Positions 12,157 through 23,200 of a stretch of 64,000 nt of DNA are shown here, one piece after another. The stretch covers positions 19,098,606 to 19,162,605 of the forward strand of contig JASXTE010000001.1 in the NCBI GenBank assembly GCA_030280995.1, given 5' to 3'. Numbering within the stretch: the first letter of the stretch is position 1; every line of letters starts with the position of its first letter. The translations under genes were made by a program, and so were the position numbers. Under the pieces are notes generated by a model. The model had not been told where the DNA came from, did no database searches, and saw nothing but the letters and a program-made list of their open reading frames with translations. Source of the DNA: Hemileia vastatrix (Eukaryota > Basidiomycota > Pucciniomycetes > Pucciniales > Zaghouaniaceae).

Positions 12157-13499
12157 CTAATCCCCATACTTTTTGGATCTAGATAAAGTTTTTTTAAATC
12201 GAATAACTTTACCTTCTTTCTTTACCTTATTGATTCTTTGTATCAACTTATTACTGATTTGAAATGAGCAACCGAAATGAGTGAAATCTTGACAGGATTT
12301 CAAACCAGGAGGAGCTTTGGTCGTTTGATGATTATCCTTAGAAGAATTCCAAATAGTTTCGATGATACCATTTCCCAAACCAAAATCAATGATGCACCGG
12401 TGGTCTGGAAAATATAAACCATGTCCTTTGATTTTAGCTGGAGATGGTATTGGGTGGCCAGTTATCGGATTGATATATGAGAATATTCCAAAAGTAAGAT
12501 AATTGGCATCATTCCTATCGATATGAATCCTATTGTGGAATCGAGAATGAGTGATAATAACATTAGAAAATAAAAGATATTCGTGGCTGATATCTTCCCA
12601 TTCAGAGTCACACCAATTCGGTATTCCAACTTTGGTTGCAAGGTCATGATTTTTTTCAAATGCCTTATTACAGAGCTTTTTGAGTCAAAGAGCAAGAAAA
12701 GAATTAAAGTAGGGTAGAGTGTCCCATAAGCGAAAATCTTCATCTTTTTGTGCTTTAGTGATATTATTGAGCAATGAATATATACCTATATAATTGAAAT
12801 AAGTGAAATGATATTAAGAATGGAACAAAAATTATTAGACATACCAAGAGAATATCCTTTGACAAAACCAGGTCTCCAACCAAAACCAATCATGATACCA
12901 CCCAACAAATTCTTATTCCTTATAGGTAATCGAACCAAAGCCATTTGATAAAGAGTTATGATAAGATCGGATAGTTGATTAAAAGCTTCATCTTTTACAC
13001 CATCGAATGAATGAACTTCCAAAATGAATTGAGGCTTAAAAGCATTGCTGATAACTGCAACAACTCGATCATCTCCAAATTCTGTTAGATATTTGATATC
13101 TTCTGGTAATTTTTTCGGATATTGATTTTTTTTATCTACTTTAGTTTTATAAAAAAAAATGTTTGGGATATGACGAAAATAACTTTTGCAGAGAGACTTT
13201 TTTTTTAAATATCTTTTCTTCTGATGAGACTGATTATCTTTAATTTTTTTTGATGATTTAGAAGATGATTGTATGGAAGTTGATTTCAAAGAAGATGATA
13301 GAGTTGATTTCAAAGAAGATGATAGAGATGATAAAGATGAAGATGATAAAGAAGATAAATTTATTTTTGATGATTTAGAAGAAGATTGTATGGATCTTGA
13401 TTTTGAAGAAGATGATAGTGATGATAAAGATGAAGATGATAAAGAAGATAAAGATGAAGATGAGAGAGAAGTAAGGGGTGAATCTGAAGAAGAAGACAT
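12157..13499 (-). pseudogene. TET/JBP-like 2OG-Fe(II) dioxygenase (copy A, one stop)
   Basis: Two exons, 13499-12845 and 12785-12157, encode about 427 aa. Residues 1-100 are a low-complexity Ser/Lys tail. The catalytic part matches the fungal Tet-like 2OG-Fe(II) oxygenase family: FHNRIHIDRND with the metal-binding HxD at about 306/308, the core strand GLYFPDHRCIIDFG, and IIETIWNSS...NHQTT with the distal His at about 371, then THFGCSFQIS. TET/JBP enzymes oxidise 5-methylcytosine or thymine in DNA; which base this one uses is unknown. A TGA at 12687-12685 (residue about 252) replaces the CGA of copy B, a TCGA to TTGA change upstream of the catalytic residues, so copy A should be dead unless read through. 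The usual 2OG-binding Arg was not placed with confidence. Confidence 0.82.
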
Positions 13500-13512
13500 T
13501 TTTTTGATCTGA

Positions 13513-14130
13513 AAAAAAATTAAATGTCAATAAAATTTCAACTCAATTTTTTTTAAAAAAAATTCTCACCTTATTTTTCAAATAAAAAAACTGTTTTTTA
13601 TTTAAAAATTAAAATAGAAAAAAAAACAAAAAAACAAAAAACAAAAAACAAAAAATGAGTAAAAAATTTTCCAAAAATAAATTTTATTAAAAAAAAAACC
13701 TGAGGTTTTATTTTTAAAAAGAAAATAAAAGCAAAATCCTTAAAAAAAAAAAAAAATTTATCCAAAAAAAAAAATTTCAGTAAAAATTAAATCACAAAAA
13801 AAAAAAATTAAAAAAAAAATTAAAAGTGAACCTGAAGATTGGTTATTAAAAACCTTCTCACAAGATCCTGAAAAAAAAAAAAAAAAATCAGTAAAATCAA
13901 AATTAAAAATAAAAAAATTATTTAAATAAAATCAAAATCACAAAAATTAATTATAGAAAAATTAAATATAAAATTATAAACCTTTTTTGTATTGTAAATA
14001 AGAGGGACAGTCCTTATCAGCAAAAAAATTTTTTTTTTTCTATATTACTGCAAAAAAAATAAAAAAAATAATCAAAATTACAAACAAAAATTTGTTAGTA
14101 TCTTTATTTGAAAGTTAGTAACCCATCTTT
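13513..14130. other. A-rich 5' flank of the oxygenase gene
   Basis: This is almost entirely A-rich with short polyA runs and no convincing frame. It lies between the oxygenase start and the C-rich hairpin arm and so should contain the oxygenase promoter. The same block occurs inverted in copy B (50370-50980). Confidence 0.55.
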
Positions 14131-14135
14131 ATCTC

Positions 14136-14905
14136 CCATTAAAGTCCCCTTTTCCCCCTCAAATGCTCTCCTTGCCTGCCTCAAAATCCCCCTGAAATAC
14201 CCCCCTTTCACCCCTCTTTAGGTCCCTCATCACCCTCCTTCCCCCCTCATTAGCTGCCTCAAACCCCCCCCATTCCCCCCTCTTTAGCTCCCTCAAACCC
14301 CCCCATTCCCCTCACCTTAGGCGCCTCAAACCCCCCCCATTCCCCTCTCCTTAGGCACCTCAAACCCCCGCCCTTCCCCTCTCCTTAGGCACCTCAAACC
14401 CCCCCCATTCCCCTCTCCTTAGGTACCTCAAACCCCCCCCTTCCAATCTCCTTACCCCCTCCCAAACCCTTTCCCCAACACCCACCCCCCCCCCCCCCTG
14501 TTTATTAACGAACGATCTGTAACAATCGTTCGTTAATAAACTGGGGGGGGTAGAGGAGGATATAATGATTAGGTAGGGGGGTAAAGTGAGTAGAAGGGGG
14601 GGAAGGGGGGGTGTTTGAGGCGCCTAAAGAGAGGGAAAGGGGGGGTTTGATGTGGGTAAAGAGAGGTGAAGGGGGGGGGTTTGAGGCGCCAAAAGAGAGG
14701 TGAAGGGGGGGTTTGAGGGACATAAAGAGAGGGGAAGGGGGGAGTATTGAAGCACCTAAAAAGAGGGGAAAGGGGGTGATGAGGGACCTAAAGAGGGGGG
14801 AAAGGGGGGATTTGAGGCAGCTAAAAAGGGGGTAAAAAGGGGGTCAGAGACAGGTAAAGAGAGGGAAAAAGGGGGGCCTTGAGGATGATAAAGAGAGGTG
14901 AAGGA
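14136..14905. repeat. Giant C-rich/G-rich foldback with perfect central stem (A)
   Basis: The left arm (about 14136-14499) is a C-rich array of roughly 30-bp units with the pattern CCTTAGGCACCTCAAACCCC plus a C-run and TTCCCCTCT. The right arm (about 14542-14905) is the G-rich inverse. At the centre, 14500-14516 and 14525-14541 form a perfect 17-bp stem around the 8-nt loop CTGTAACA. One strand carries dozens of runs of four or more G, so both a long hairpin and G-quadruplexes are possible. Copies B and C carry the same design at the same place, between the oxygenase promoter side and the transposase 3' end. Confidence 0.9.
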
Positions 14906-15008
14906 GAGAAAAAAAACAAAAAAATAAAAAGATAAAAAAGAGAAAAAAGCAAAACAAAAATTAGTTTACCCTAGAACAAAAATAATAGAAGCACTTACAA
15001 AAAAAACA

Positions 15009-15039
<31 letters not shown>

Positions 15040-15386
15040 TCATGATTAGCAAATAAAAAACCATGAAAAAAGAAAAAAAATGACCTACCTGGTGAGCTGA
15101 GTTGAGAAAATAAATGCAACCAAAATATTTGAGGGATGTTTGAGGAGAATAGGAAAAGGATATGAGTGATGAATGAAAAAAAAAATCACTGACAAAATAT
15201 GCAATATAAGAAAATATGCGATTTCATGTTGAGGAAGTGAAAGAAAACCAATGAGCCATCCAAAAAAAAGATATTCACCGTAAATTCAAAAAAAAAATGA
15301 ATATGCAACAAACCAAAATACAAAACCAAGTGATTAAAGTACACAAAGAGGACAATTGGAAAGTATGAAAACATAAAAATTAAAAA

Positions 15387-16646
15387 TTAAAAGGGTGAAG
15401 AGAAATGTTGAAGAGTAATTGGCATTATAATGGGGCATATGCCGGTTGATTGAATGATTTGTGAATCAAGGGAGGGGAGTGCCAGTGGTGGTTCAGGATC
15501 CTCTTCTTCATAAAGATCATTCCACTCATCCTTTAAATCAGCTAGAATATTGTGGAGTATTACGCAAGTCAAGATCCAATGATTTGCAGTTTTGATCTCC
15601 AATTTTTTTTGAAATTGGATTCTGAGCTCCCGAAGACTAGAAAATCGTCCCTTTAAAATACCTATAGCATGTTCAATTCGTACTCTTGATTGTGCAAGGT
15701 GATAATTAAATTTAGTTTTGGGGTCATTTTCTGAAGTTGCACCACGGAAAGCAGGTATAATGTACTTTCCACTTGCATATGCTGAGTCTGCAAGGAGGTA
15801 CTGAGATTCGTCAAAGTATGATTCAGGGGATTGAGAAATCCTCATTCTTTGGAAGATGGAAGAGTCATGACATGATCCAGGGCAGCCACTGTGAAAAGCA
15901 ATAAATTTTTTATTGACATCGCATACAAGTTGAACGGCAATAGAGTATCTAGAAAGAAGATTAAAAGTTAGATTGTGAAAGATGAGAACTTGGAGAAGAT
16001 TTTAAAGAAACCTTTTTTTGCGATCAAAATAATGGTTGCCATCATGAGCAGGCTTTTGACTCAAAGGGATGGTTGTGCCATCAACAAAACCTATACAGCC
16101 AGGGAAACCTTCAGCTTGCATTACTTGAGAGGATTCAAGTCGCTGTTCTGGAGTTGGCCAAGCAAGAGTTTGAGACTTGAGGGAAAGGATAGCAATCATA
16201 CAGCGCTTGGTGTATAATATCACGGTACCATATCCTATGTTAAAGAGATTATCCAAACGTCTTACGGCAGCACCATTTCCATTTGAGCCAAAGCGACATA
16301 GAGCAACAGCAAGTTGGATGGCAGGATTATGCTGTTTGTTATGAGAATTGTTATGGAAGATAGGATGATCGGAGATGAGTTGATAAAGTTTGAAGAAAGA
16401 ATCGGGAGAAGTTCTAAAAAGTTGTGTGAAGTTTAAATGAGGAATGTTGAGAATGGAGGCCAGATCATATCGGGGATCATGATAAAGATTTGGCCCCCTG
16501 GTGATGATGTAACGCTTTTTGGAAAGAAAACACATATAAGCTAAAGCATCTTCCAAATCAGAGTCAGATTTATAGTAAAGAACTAAAAGAAAAGTGATAG
16601 CATTCATTGTTGAGTGAAGTAGATTCCTAGTAGAGAGGTGTTTCAT
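15387..16646 (-). CDS. PIF/Harbinger DDE transposase (copy A)
   Basis: Exons 16646-16012 and 15948-15387 encode a 398-aa DDE_Tnp_4/HARBI1-type nuclease that would cut and join transposon ends. The catalytic residues are visible: Asp in GFVDGTTIPLS, Asp in LLADSAYASG, and Glu in RVRIEHAIGILKGRF. The 63-nt intron (GTTTCT...TTCTAG) has an in-frame TAA here, and splicing restores the canonical RKKRYSIAVQLVCD stretch, so it is a true intron. Translation probably starts at the ATG giving MKHLSTR, because the frame upstream lacks an ATG. Against copy B I count five residue differences, four of them Arg codons altered by CpG transitions. The gene appears functional. Confidence 0.92.
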
Positions 16647-16910
16647 TGTTGCTGGTGGAAGGGTTATGTGATGAGGGAAGTGGGAATTCACCGCCAAATG
16701 TGCAGTTGGGGTGTGTAGATAGCAAAAAAACTTAAGTGTTCGCCACCAAAATTAAGTAGCATAGAGTGAGGAAATACTTAAGGATGGCATCAGCAATTAT
16801 AAGTCATGTGACTTTCTTAAAAATCCATCATGGATGAGATGAGTTTGGGATCAGGAATTAGGAATGGAAATTGGGGTATAAGAGGCGGGATAATGCATTA
16901 TCGTGGATTT

Positions 16911-16942
16911 CTTATCCACTAGCCCTGGGGCTAGTGGATAAG
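16911..16942. promoter_or_regulatory. Sub-terminal palindrome at the transposase-side end (A)
   Basis: CTTATCCACTAGCCC, two central bases, then its inverse form a 32-bp near-perfect palindrome about 85 bp from the transposon end. Copy B has it at 47556-47587 and copy C keeps a damaged form near 60525-60550. It is a plausible binding site for the transposase or the Myb-like protein; that role is inferred from position. Confidence 0.6.
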
Positions 16943-17796
16943 AATCTTCCGCAATTAAAAATGTCTGATCCCGGGAAAAAAAATTCCTGATCCCTAATTG
17001 CGGATCCCTGAACATTGATACCCCCTATTAAATATAAGTAAAATAAGGATTATATTAATTTTATTATTATATAAATTATATATACATTTAAATTAAGCAT
17101 AATAAAACTTATATTCTATAAATTATGGCGCTTTTTTATGTATTTAATAAATATAAATTAATAATTAGTTAATTATAAACATGTATTATAATTATAAGCA
17201 TAAAATTAACTTATAAGGTAATTAAATTAATTAATTAAATTTATATATTAAATAAAACTTTACATATGTTATTAAACAATAATATTTGGCGCTTTTTTGA
17301 TTCCTAATTATGTCATCAAAGTATTAAACAAGTTAAAACAATTATTTAAATATATTATTAATGTTTTATTCTAAAAATTAGTAATTTTGTTATAATAAGT
17401 ATTTGTTTTAAATTAAATTAATTATTACAGTAATAAAAGTAATTAAAATAATTAATTATTCATGTTTTATACTAAATTAATTAATTACATTATTTTTTAT
17501 GTGTTAAAATAAGTTACTTTTCATGTTTCAGTTAAATTGGTTATTATTTAAAAAAATTATAAGACATGTTTCAAATTAATCAAATTATTTTTATGTGTCT
17601 CAAACTTATTTAATTACTCACTAAATTTATGGTAACTGTTTGGGTTTAAATTGGTGGATATTTGGGCTCTAACTCATGTGTTTTAGTTAATGGTGACATA
17701 TTTCCCCTTACACTTACTCAAAATCAGCTATTTGTTATTATATTTTTATTATTGTTTGTATATACTTTGTTATAACGCTTCAGAGGGCCCCTTGCC

Positions 17797-17804
17797 TATA
17801 TAAA
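17797..17804 (+). promoter_or_regulatory. TATA box in the LTR of gypsy element 1
   Basis: TATATAAA stands in a relatively GC-rich pocket (GCCTATATAAAGGCC) within otherwise AT-rich DNA, about 190 bp before the presumed LTR end. It is the natural candidate for the element's transcription start region. Confidence 0.45.
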
Positions 17805-17989
17805 GGCCTTGGGTTACCCCCTGTAGCCTGACCACTTATTATACACTCAAACTTGAAATATTTTTAATATAATACATTTATTTACTATTTTTATTAGTAT
17901 TATAAATCTAATTTAAATTTTATATAAATATCTAAAATTTTCTCTAAGTCTGTAAATAATAGTAATTGTGAACCGTGCACAGATATATA

Positions 17990-18899
17990 ACTTACAACAT
18001 TTAAATATTATAAATTGAACCTCCCGTTGTGTCACTCCTCAAAAATATTGTTGTTGCATTTTCTTTATTTTTTTTTTCTTTAATTTTTCTTAAACCTTCT
18101 AATTTTAAACTTCTTTTATAACTTCTCTATTGTTTTTACCTTTCCCCTGGTTCCCTTTATTTCCGTCTCCTTTTTCCCTCCTCCTTCTAGACAACCAGCC
18201 AACAGTTGAGGGCCTTTCCAAATGACAACAACAATATGACTACTTGCGATGAATGACATTGCACATGGACTACCTAAAACAAAAAAGCAAATTTTTGCTG
18301 TGGCCATGTTTCAAACTTGGGTTCAAACTTTTGGGTTTATAATATATTAAATAATATATACTTTTGAAGTGATTTCTCAATCACTATAGTAAGTTAACCT
18401 TTGCACCTCTCACTTATATTATTAAGTTTATCTTGCAATGACAGTGATTGTGGCTTAATTGCTGATTCACTGAGTGTAAGTGTTCAAAAAAAATTTATTT
18501 ATTTTTCCTAGTTGACCATAATAGAGTTATAACTCTTAGTCCTAGAAGATCATTATAAAATATTTTAAATAAATTATTAATTTAATTTTATTGAAATTTT
18601 TTTTGATTTAAATTGGTTGACCATAATAGTACTCAGTACTTAGTCCCAATATTACCAAGATATTTTTCTGGCATTAATTATTTTGGTTGACTTATTAAAA
18701 CTTTTTTGGTTTGGTCCCTTTAAAAGAATTGTAATTCTTAATAATATCAATTGTAATTACATATTTTTGTATTACATTTTTTATTGTTAATTATTTCATT
18801 TAATTTTTTTTTTTGAATTTTTCAAGAAATAATTAATTTTTTTTTTGGAATATAAAGTTGAATAATTAAATAAAATTTGAATTTTTTATTCATAGTTCC
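17990..18899 (+). other. AT-rich leader of gypsy element 1
   Basis: Nothing coding is recognised between the presumed LTR end and the first gag-like frame. Two similar segments near 18515-18545 and 18615-18650 share TTGACCATAATAG and CTTAGTCC, suggesting a small internal duplication. Confidence 0.4.
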
Positions 18900-21800
18900 A
18901 TGTCCAGTAGTTTGGAAAACAGCATGGATAACCTTCATGTGGATGAAATTGACGTGGATGTAGATAATGAATCTTCAGGTTCTTCAAAATTAACTTACAA
19001 GAATTCTTCAGTTAACATTAAATCTTCATACCCTTCAGGACATAGATATGTAAGGAGAAGTGGCAAACCCCCCTCACTAAACTACTCTGAAAAAAGTAAA
19101 GCCTCAGATCAATCAGGAAAATCCTCTAAAAGGTATAAAAATAAAAAAGATCCCTCTGACGCAACAAATAAACAATCTTTCCAGCCATATAAAAGAACTG
19201 AAAGCAGAAAGCATGAGGTACAAGGCAAGAGTAGACACACTCTGGCAAAAGATGCAGGAGCTCTTAAATCAAAAGCAGGTTCAACCTCCTCCTTTCCCAG
19301 CCTCTCAGCCTCAGCCTCAGCCTCAGCCTCAGCCCCATCAGGAACCCAGCTCTTTCACTCAAAATAAAAACACTCTGCAAGTGGAACAGTGGAAATGGGA
19401 TTACCTGATGAACCATTATCAACAGAATGTTCAGCAGCCAGTAGCTCAACACCATGGCCCATCCATGACACAAAACTACCATCAACCTCCTCAGGCCCAT
19501 CCTTATCAGGGAGGCAGAAGATAGAAGGCACAGGGAAAATTTCCTCCCTTGCCATGGTAAGTAATCTGTTTGATAAACATGTTGGTATGTATAATAACAA
19601 ATCTTCTCCCACAGGTAATATTTTGGATAATGGTGAAAGAGCAGTTAAGCCCTTAAAGAGTCAACTTCCTTTAATGAGTAGCCCTAATGATGTAATTAGT
19701 AAATTATCATTTTATGAACCTTTACATTTAACCTCTACTTTTTTAATTAATCCTTCTCTTGCAATTAAAAATAATTCTGTCTCCTCTGAAGTTTATACAT
19801 TTCTTGAGAAGACCTCTGAGAATATATTGAAAGATACACTTGATTTTAATGTTGTAAAAGACAAAAATTTAAGAGATGTATTAGTACATGAGAGTGATAG
19901 ATTGAATAATTTTCACTTACATTGTAAAGTGAGCTCTTCTGTGCAAGATACAGCCTATTTTAAAATCAAAGAAACTTTGAATATTATTCTTAGCCAACAA
20001 AAATAAAGAAGAAGTGATTATAGAGCTATCTCAGATTAAAATATTCATCTGCATAAAACTTTGAGTGAGTTAAAACCCCTTATTGAAGAGAATTATTAAT
20101 TGAAAAATGAAATTAAGTCTCTACACAATGAGTTGAAAAAGCTGGAAAATGATTTCCAAGCACTGAGTACCAAATACACAGTTTTTGAGGACAGAAATGA
20201 TTTATCCCTTGAAAAAATAAATAACCAGATGTCTGAAATTCAAAGGATAAGAAATTCTGTGTCTGACCTACAGGAAAATTTCTCAGATTTAACTGCCAAT
20301 AAATTGCATAGAAATAAAGGAAAGGGGCCTGAACAAAGCAATTCTTTTCTTCCCCATATTTCAGCCATTAAACAAACTGACAATGTGTCTGTAAAATCTT
20401 TTGCTACTAGCAAAAAATCTTTTAATGGTCATGAACCAGCTGTTTCTGTAAATAATGAAATTTCTGAACACCTGGCTAAACTTCAAGAATTATTATTTTT
20501 TAATAATTCAAAACAAAAGATGGACCATCCCAGTAGCCAGAAAAATTGGCCCAAACTGGATCAATATCCCACTTTTGATGGTGACTCTTCATCTGACTGG
20601 CAACACTTTGTTCAGAGAATTTATAATCTGAAAAACTCTTATAAATTTCCAGATGAAGAAATTGTCTCTAAATTAATTTCTGTATTTTCTAAAGTAGCTT
20701 TAATGTGGTATGAATCTGTTTTACTGGACAACCAACATTATACTTGGAAAGAGTGGAAAACCTTGATTGAAAATCAATTTGGTGGTTCCAAATTCAGGAT
20801 TTCCCAGCAGAGATTATATGAGAATTCTAAATATGCGTCCTCCTCTCCTGAAAAAACCTATTGTTTTCCTTATGAAAATTACAAAGATTCTTAGAGCCAT
20901 AGATCCTAAAATTGATTATGATACTTGGAGAGATAAAATTCTCTATAAATTACCAAATTCTCTGAGAGATTTTATTGTGGCAAGGACTGAGCATGTAAGA
21001 GAGAATTCTTCCTTTATTAATATCTGTAATGAAGTCTTACTAAATCATAGATATGAACCAAGGAATTATCCTGTTAAATCTTATCATGACCAACAAAAGC
21101 CCTCCACAAAACTTCCAGACAAAACTGGTAGACCTTCTGCCCCAGTTGCTTCAAAGAAATATGCAACTAATACTTGTTTTAAATGTAACAAACCATGGAA
21201 AAAAGGACATATTTGTGACAAGAATATTCATCTTGTTGAACATAATGAGGAGTCTGAAAATACTCAAGCTGATCTTGATTATTCCTCAAGTGACTGTGAT
21301 AGCAAGATCTCTTATGACCATGAGTCTTCTCAGGAAGTTCTGGTTTTAGAAAAAGATATCAAATATTTGGATAATTGGTCTGATAATTGTGATATTTACT
21401 TATCTTGTGTAGAAAATGCTGAAGTAATTAGAGATATTACTGACAGTTCTATTTTAATATAACCTTTGAGAGCATCTGTTATCATTAATGGTAAAAATGT
21501 TGAAGTTATTCTTGACTCTAGTGCTGGAGGAAGTGTGGTGTCTGAAGAAGCACTTGCTTCTGTAGATAAGGATTATCAATGCAAATTATTACCTATAAAA
21601 TCTGAAAAATGGAAAGGTTATGGTTCTGTTTTATGTCCCATTGGCAAATACAAAACCACTGTATTCTTTAAATATAATGGTGGGTTTGTCAGAGCTATTT
21701 GTGAATTTGTTGTGATGAAAAATGACAATTTAAGAAATTGATTTATCATGGGAAATGATATTTTGACCATGTTTGGCATTAAATTGGATCCTGAAAAACA

Positions 21801-22356
21801 ATTGTTTTACTTTGGGAATGAATGGGAAAAGAAAATTTAAAAGTTCTTCTTCGAAAAACCATTCTACACCCTTATTGAAATCTTGTTATTCTTTGATCCA
21901 ATTTAAAGGTAGACAAACAAAGGAAATGAATGTATTATTTTCTGAAATTGAAACAGCTTCATTTGGTAATCAATTAACTGATAGCCAAAAGGATTCAATA
22001 GTAGCCTTAATTAAATCTTTCCCAATGGCTTTTGCACATGGTTCCCATGTGTTAGGATTGGTTAAAGATGAAATGAAAATTTCTTTATCTTGAAATTTGG
22101 ATGAAATACCTCCTAGCCTAAAGAAAAAAACCTTATCCTGCTTCTCCCACAAAAAGAAAAGGTATAGAAGATAATATCTCAACTTTACTAAGTATGAATA
22201 TTATTGAAAAAGTGGATTTTACACCCAAATATTGTGTCATCTCTCCAGTTTTAATTTATTATGAGAAAGATAAAGCTATAATTTGTGGAGATTATAGAGC
22301 TTTGAATACTTATACTGTGGATGATATTTACCCATTACCCAGAATTAGCTCCATAC
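18900..22356 (+). pseudogene. Old Ty3/gypsy element 1: gag, protease and truncated RT
   Basis: The frames are broken by several shifts and stops. In order: a Ser/Lys- and Gln/Pro-rich N-terminal region (18900-19600), a coiled-coil segment (20100-20330), a gag capsid-like region (YPTFDGDSSSDWQHFVQRI, then MWYESVL..W..W), a zinc knuckle (CFKCNKPWKKGHIC near 21175), an aspartic protease (VILDSSAGGSVV near 21505 and MGNDILTMFGI near 21750), and the start of reverse transcriptase (ISPVLIYYEKD, ICGDYRALNTYTVDDIYPLP). The RT is cut at 22356 by the LTR of gypsy element 2, and its remainder is not found on the far side. No intact protein remains. Confidence 0.82.
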
Positions 22357-23128
22357 TGTCACGCGCCACATGACACTCGAGGCGAAAGCAGCTCATTAAA
22401 TCAATAATATCAAGTCCTAAATCTATACTCGAAGCGCAGAAAGAAATTCTCCATAGCAACTGCGATTTTCCTTTGTGTACTTACTATTTAACTGGGCTAG
22501 CCTAAACTCTAAATCTAAATTAGTCAATCTCCCAATAGGGTGCCTTAGTCCTTTTCAATAAGCGACGCACAGCGCTAGGTTCAACAAAATAGTACAGTAG
22601 TAGTTTTCATTAAAGTTTTGTTAATTAATTAAAAAGGGGTAAATTGAGCATGGACGGGTATTTAGCGAAGAGGGTCTAAGTGTATGTTAGTAATGGTCAA
22701 TGGAATGGGAATGGTGCAATGGAAGGAAGGTCAATGCAAGGGGGAACAAAGGATATAAAAGGGGTTGGGTATTTGGTTTGATATTCCTTAGAATTAAATT
22801 ATAAAATTTGTATTTACATTAATAGTGGTAAATCCTTAAAAGTTAAAATCATTGTTATTGTATCTTTCTTTTATTTTCTCAATATTCATTTCTAAATCCT
22901 AAATCTTTGATTATTGAGTTTCCAACCCTTCGTGAGATCTTAAGAATTCCTATTACCTTTGAAACTATTTTATAATTCTTCTCAAACAAACCTCAAACCT
23001 GTAGCTCTTACTTCGAGTGATCTTCGAACCACTTCCTCGAATCATTCCTCTGTGCTTCAAAGGAGTTTCTAACTCTCATCTCACTTTCAGGAACATCCTT
23101 GACCTTGTGCGTAGGTCATCCGGTGACA
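22357..23128 (+). repeat. 5' LTR of gypsy element 2
   Basis: The LTR begins TGTCACGCGCC and ends CCGGTGACA, so it has the TG...CA ends with inverted TGTCAC/GTGACA termini. A TATAAAA box lies at 22754-22760. No clear tRNA-complementary primer site was recognised after 23128. Confidence 0.93.
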
Positions 23129-23200
23129 GTATAATTTAATTCTCCGTAGTTCTCATTCTTTGCACTACTATGTCCTTTTAGGTGTTTTTAAAGTTTTAAA

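Larger units (their letters stand above)
9560..17026 (-). mobile_element. PIF/Harbinger-like transposon copy A, three genes
   Basis: The 7467-bp element starts AGGGGGTATCAATGTT and ends with its inverse, AACATTGATACCCCCT, flanked on both sides by ATT (9557-9559 and 17027-17029). Inside, left to right, are a Myb-like gene (+), a TET/JBP-like oxygenase gene (-), a C-rich/G-rich hairpin block, and the DDE transposase gene (-). The Myb and oxygenase genes converge on a minisatellite. Copy B is nearly identical and inverted. The transposase and Myb genes are open; the oxygenase gene has one stop. It inserted into the 5' LTR of an older gypsy element. Confidence 0.93.
9425..17990 (+). repeat. Probable 5' LTR of old gypsy element 1, split by transposon A
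   Basis: A sequence starting TGTCAGCCAGGCTATACC at 9425 runs to 9559, is interrupted by transposon A, and resumes at 17030. The same order of motifs recurs inverted at 31130-31485, where no transposon interrupts it: TGTCAGCC, then TTATTATGTATATAAATT, then GCGCTTTTTTATGTATTTAA. That shows the two halves belong together. A TATATAAA box at 17797-17804 followed by a pyrimidine-rich leader fits an LTR promoter, and gag-like coding starts at 18900. Removing A leaves an LTR of roughly 1.1 kb; its right boundary near 17990 is a guess. Confidence 0.5.

Noticed and set aside
13273..13512. Acidic Asp/Glu-rich frame on the plus strand
   Set aside because: It is the exact antisense shadow of the Ser-rich N-terminal part of the oxygenase gene.
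14140..14500. C-rich units containing CCTTAGG resemble telomere repeats
   Set aside because: The unit is about 30 bp with variable C runs and lacks a regular TTAGGG period; it is an internal part of the transposon in all copies.
15975..16217. 80-aa frame MKDENLEKILKK on the strand opposite the transposase (also at 48281-48523 and 59602-59844)
   Set aside because: It overlaps transposase exon 1 and its intron in antisense; its conservation is explained by the transposase coding strand.
19213..19524. Pro/Gln repeat protein frame as a separate gene
   Set aside because: It continues the gag-like N-terminal region of gypsy element 1 after a frameshift.
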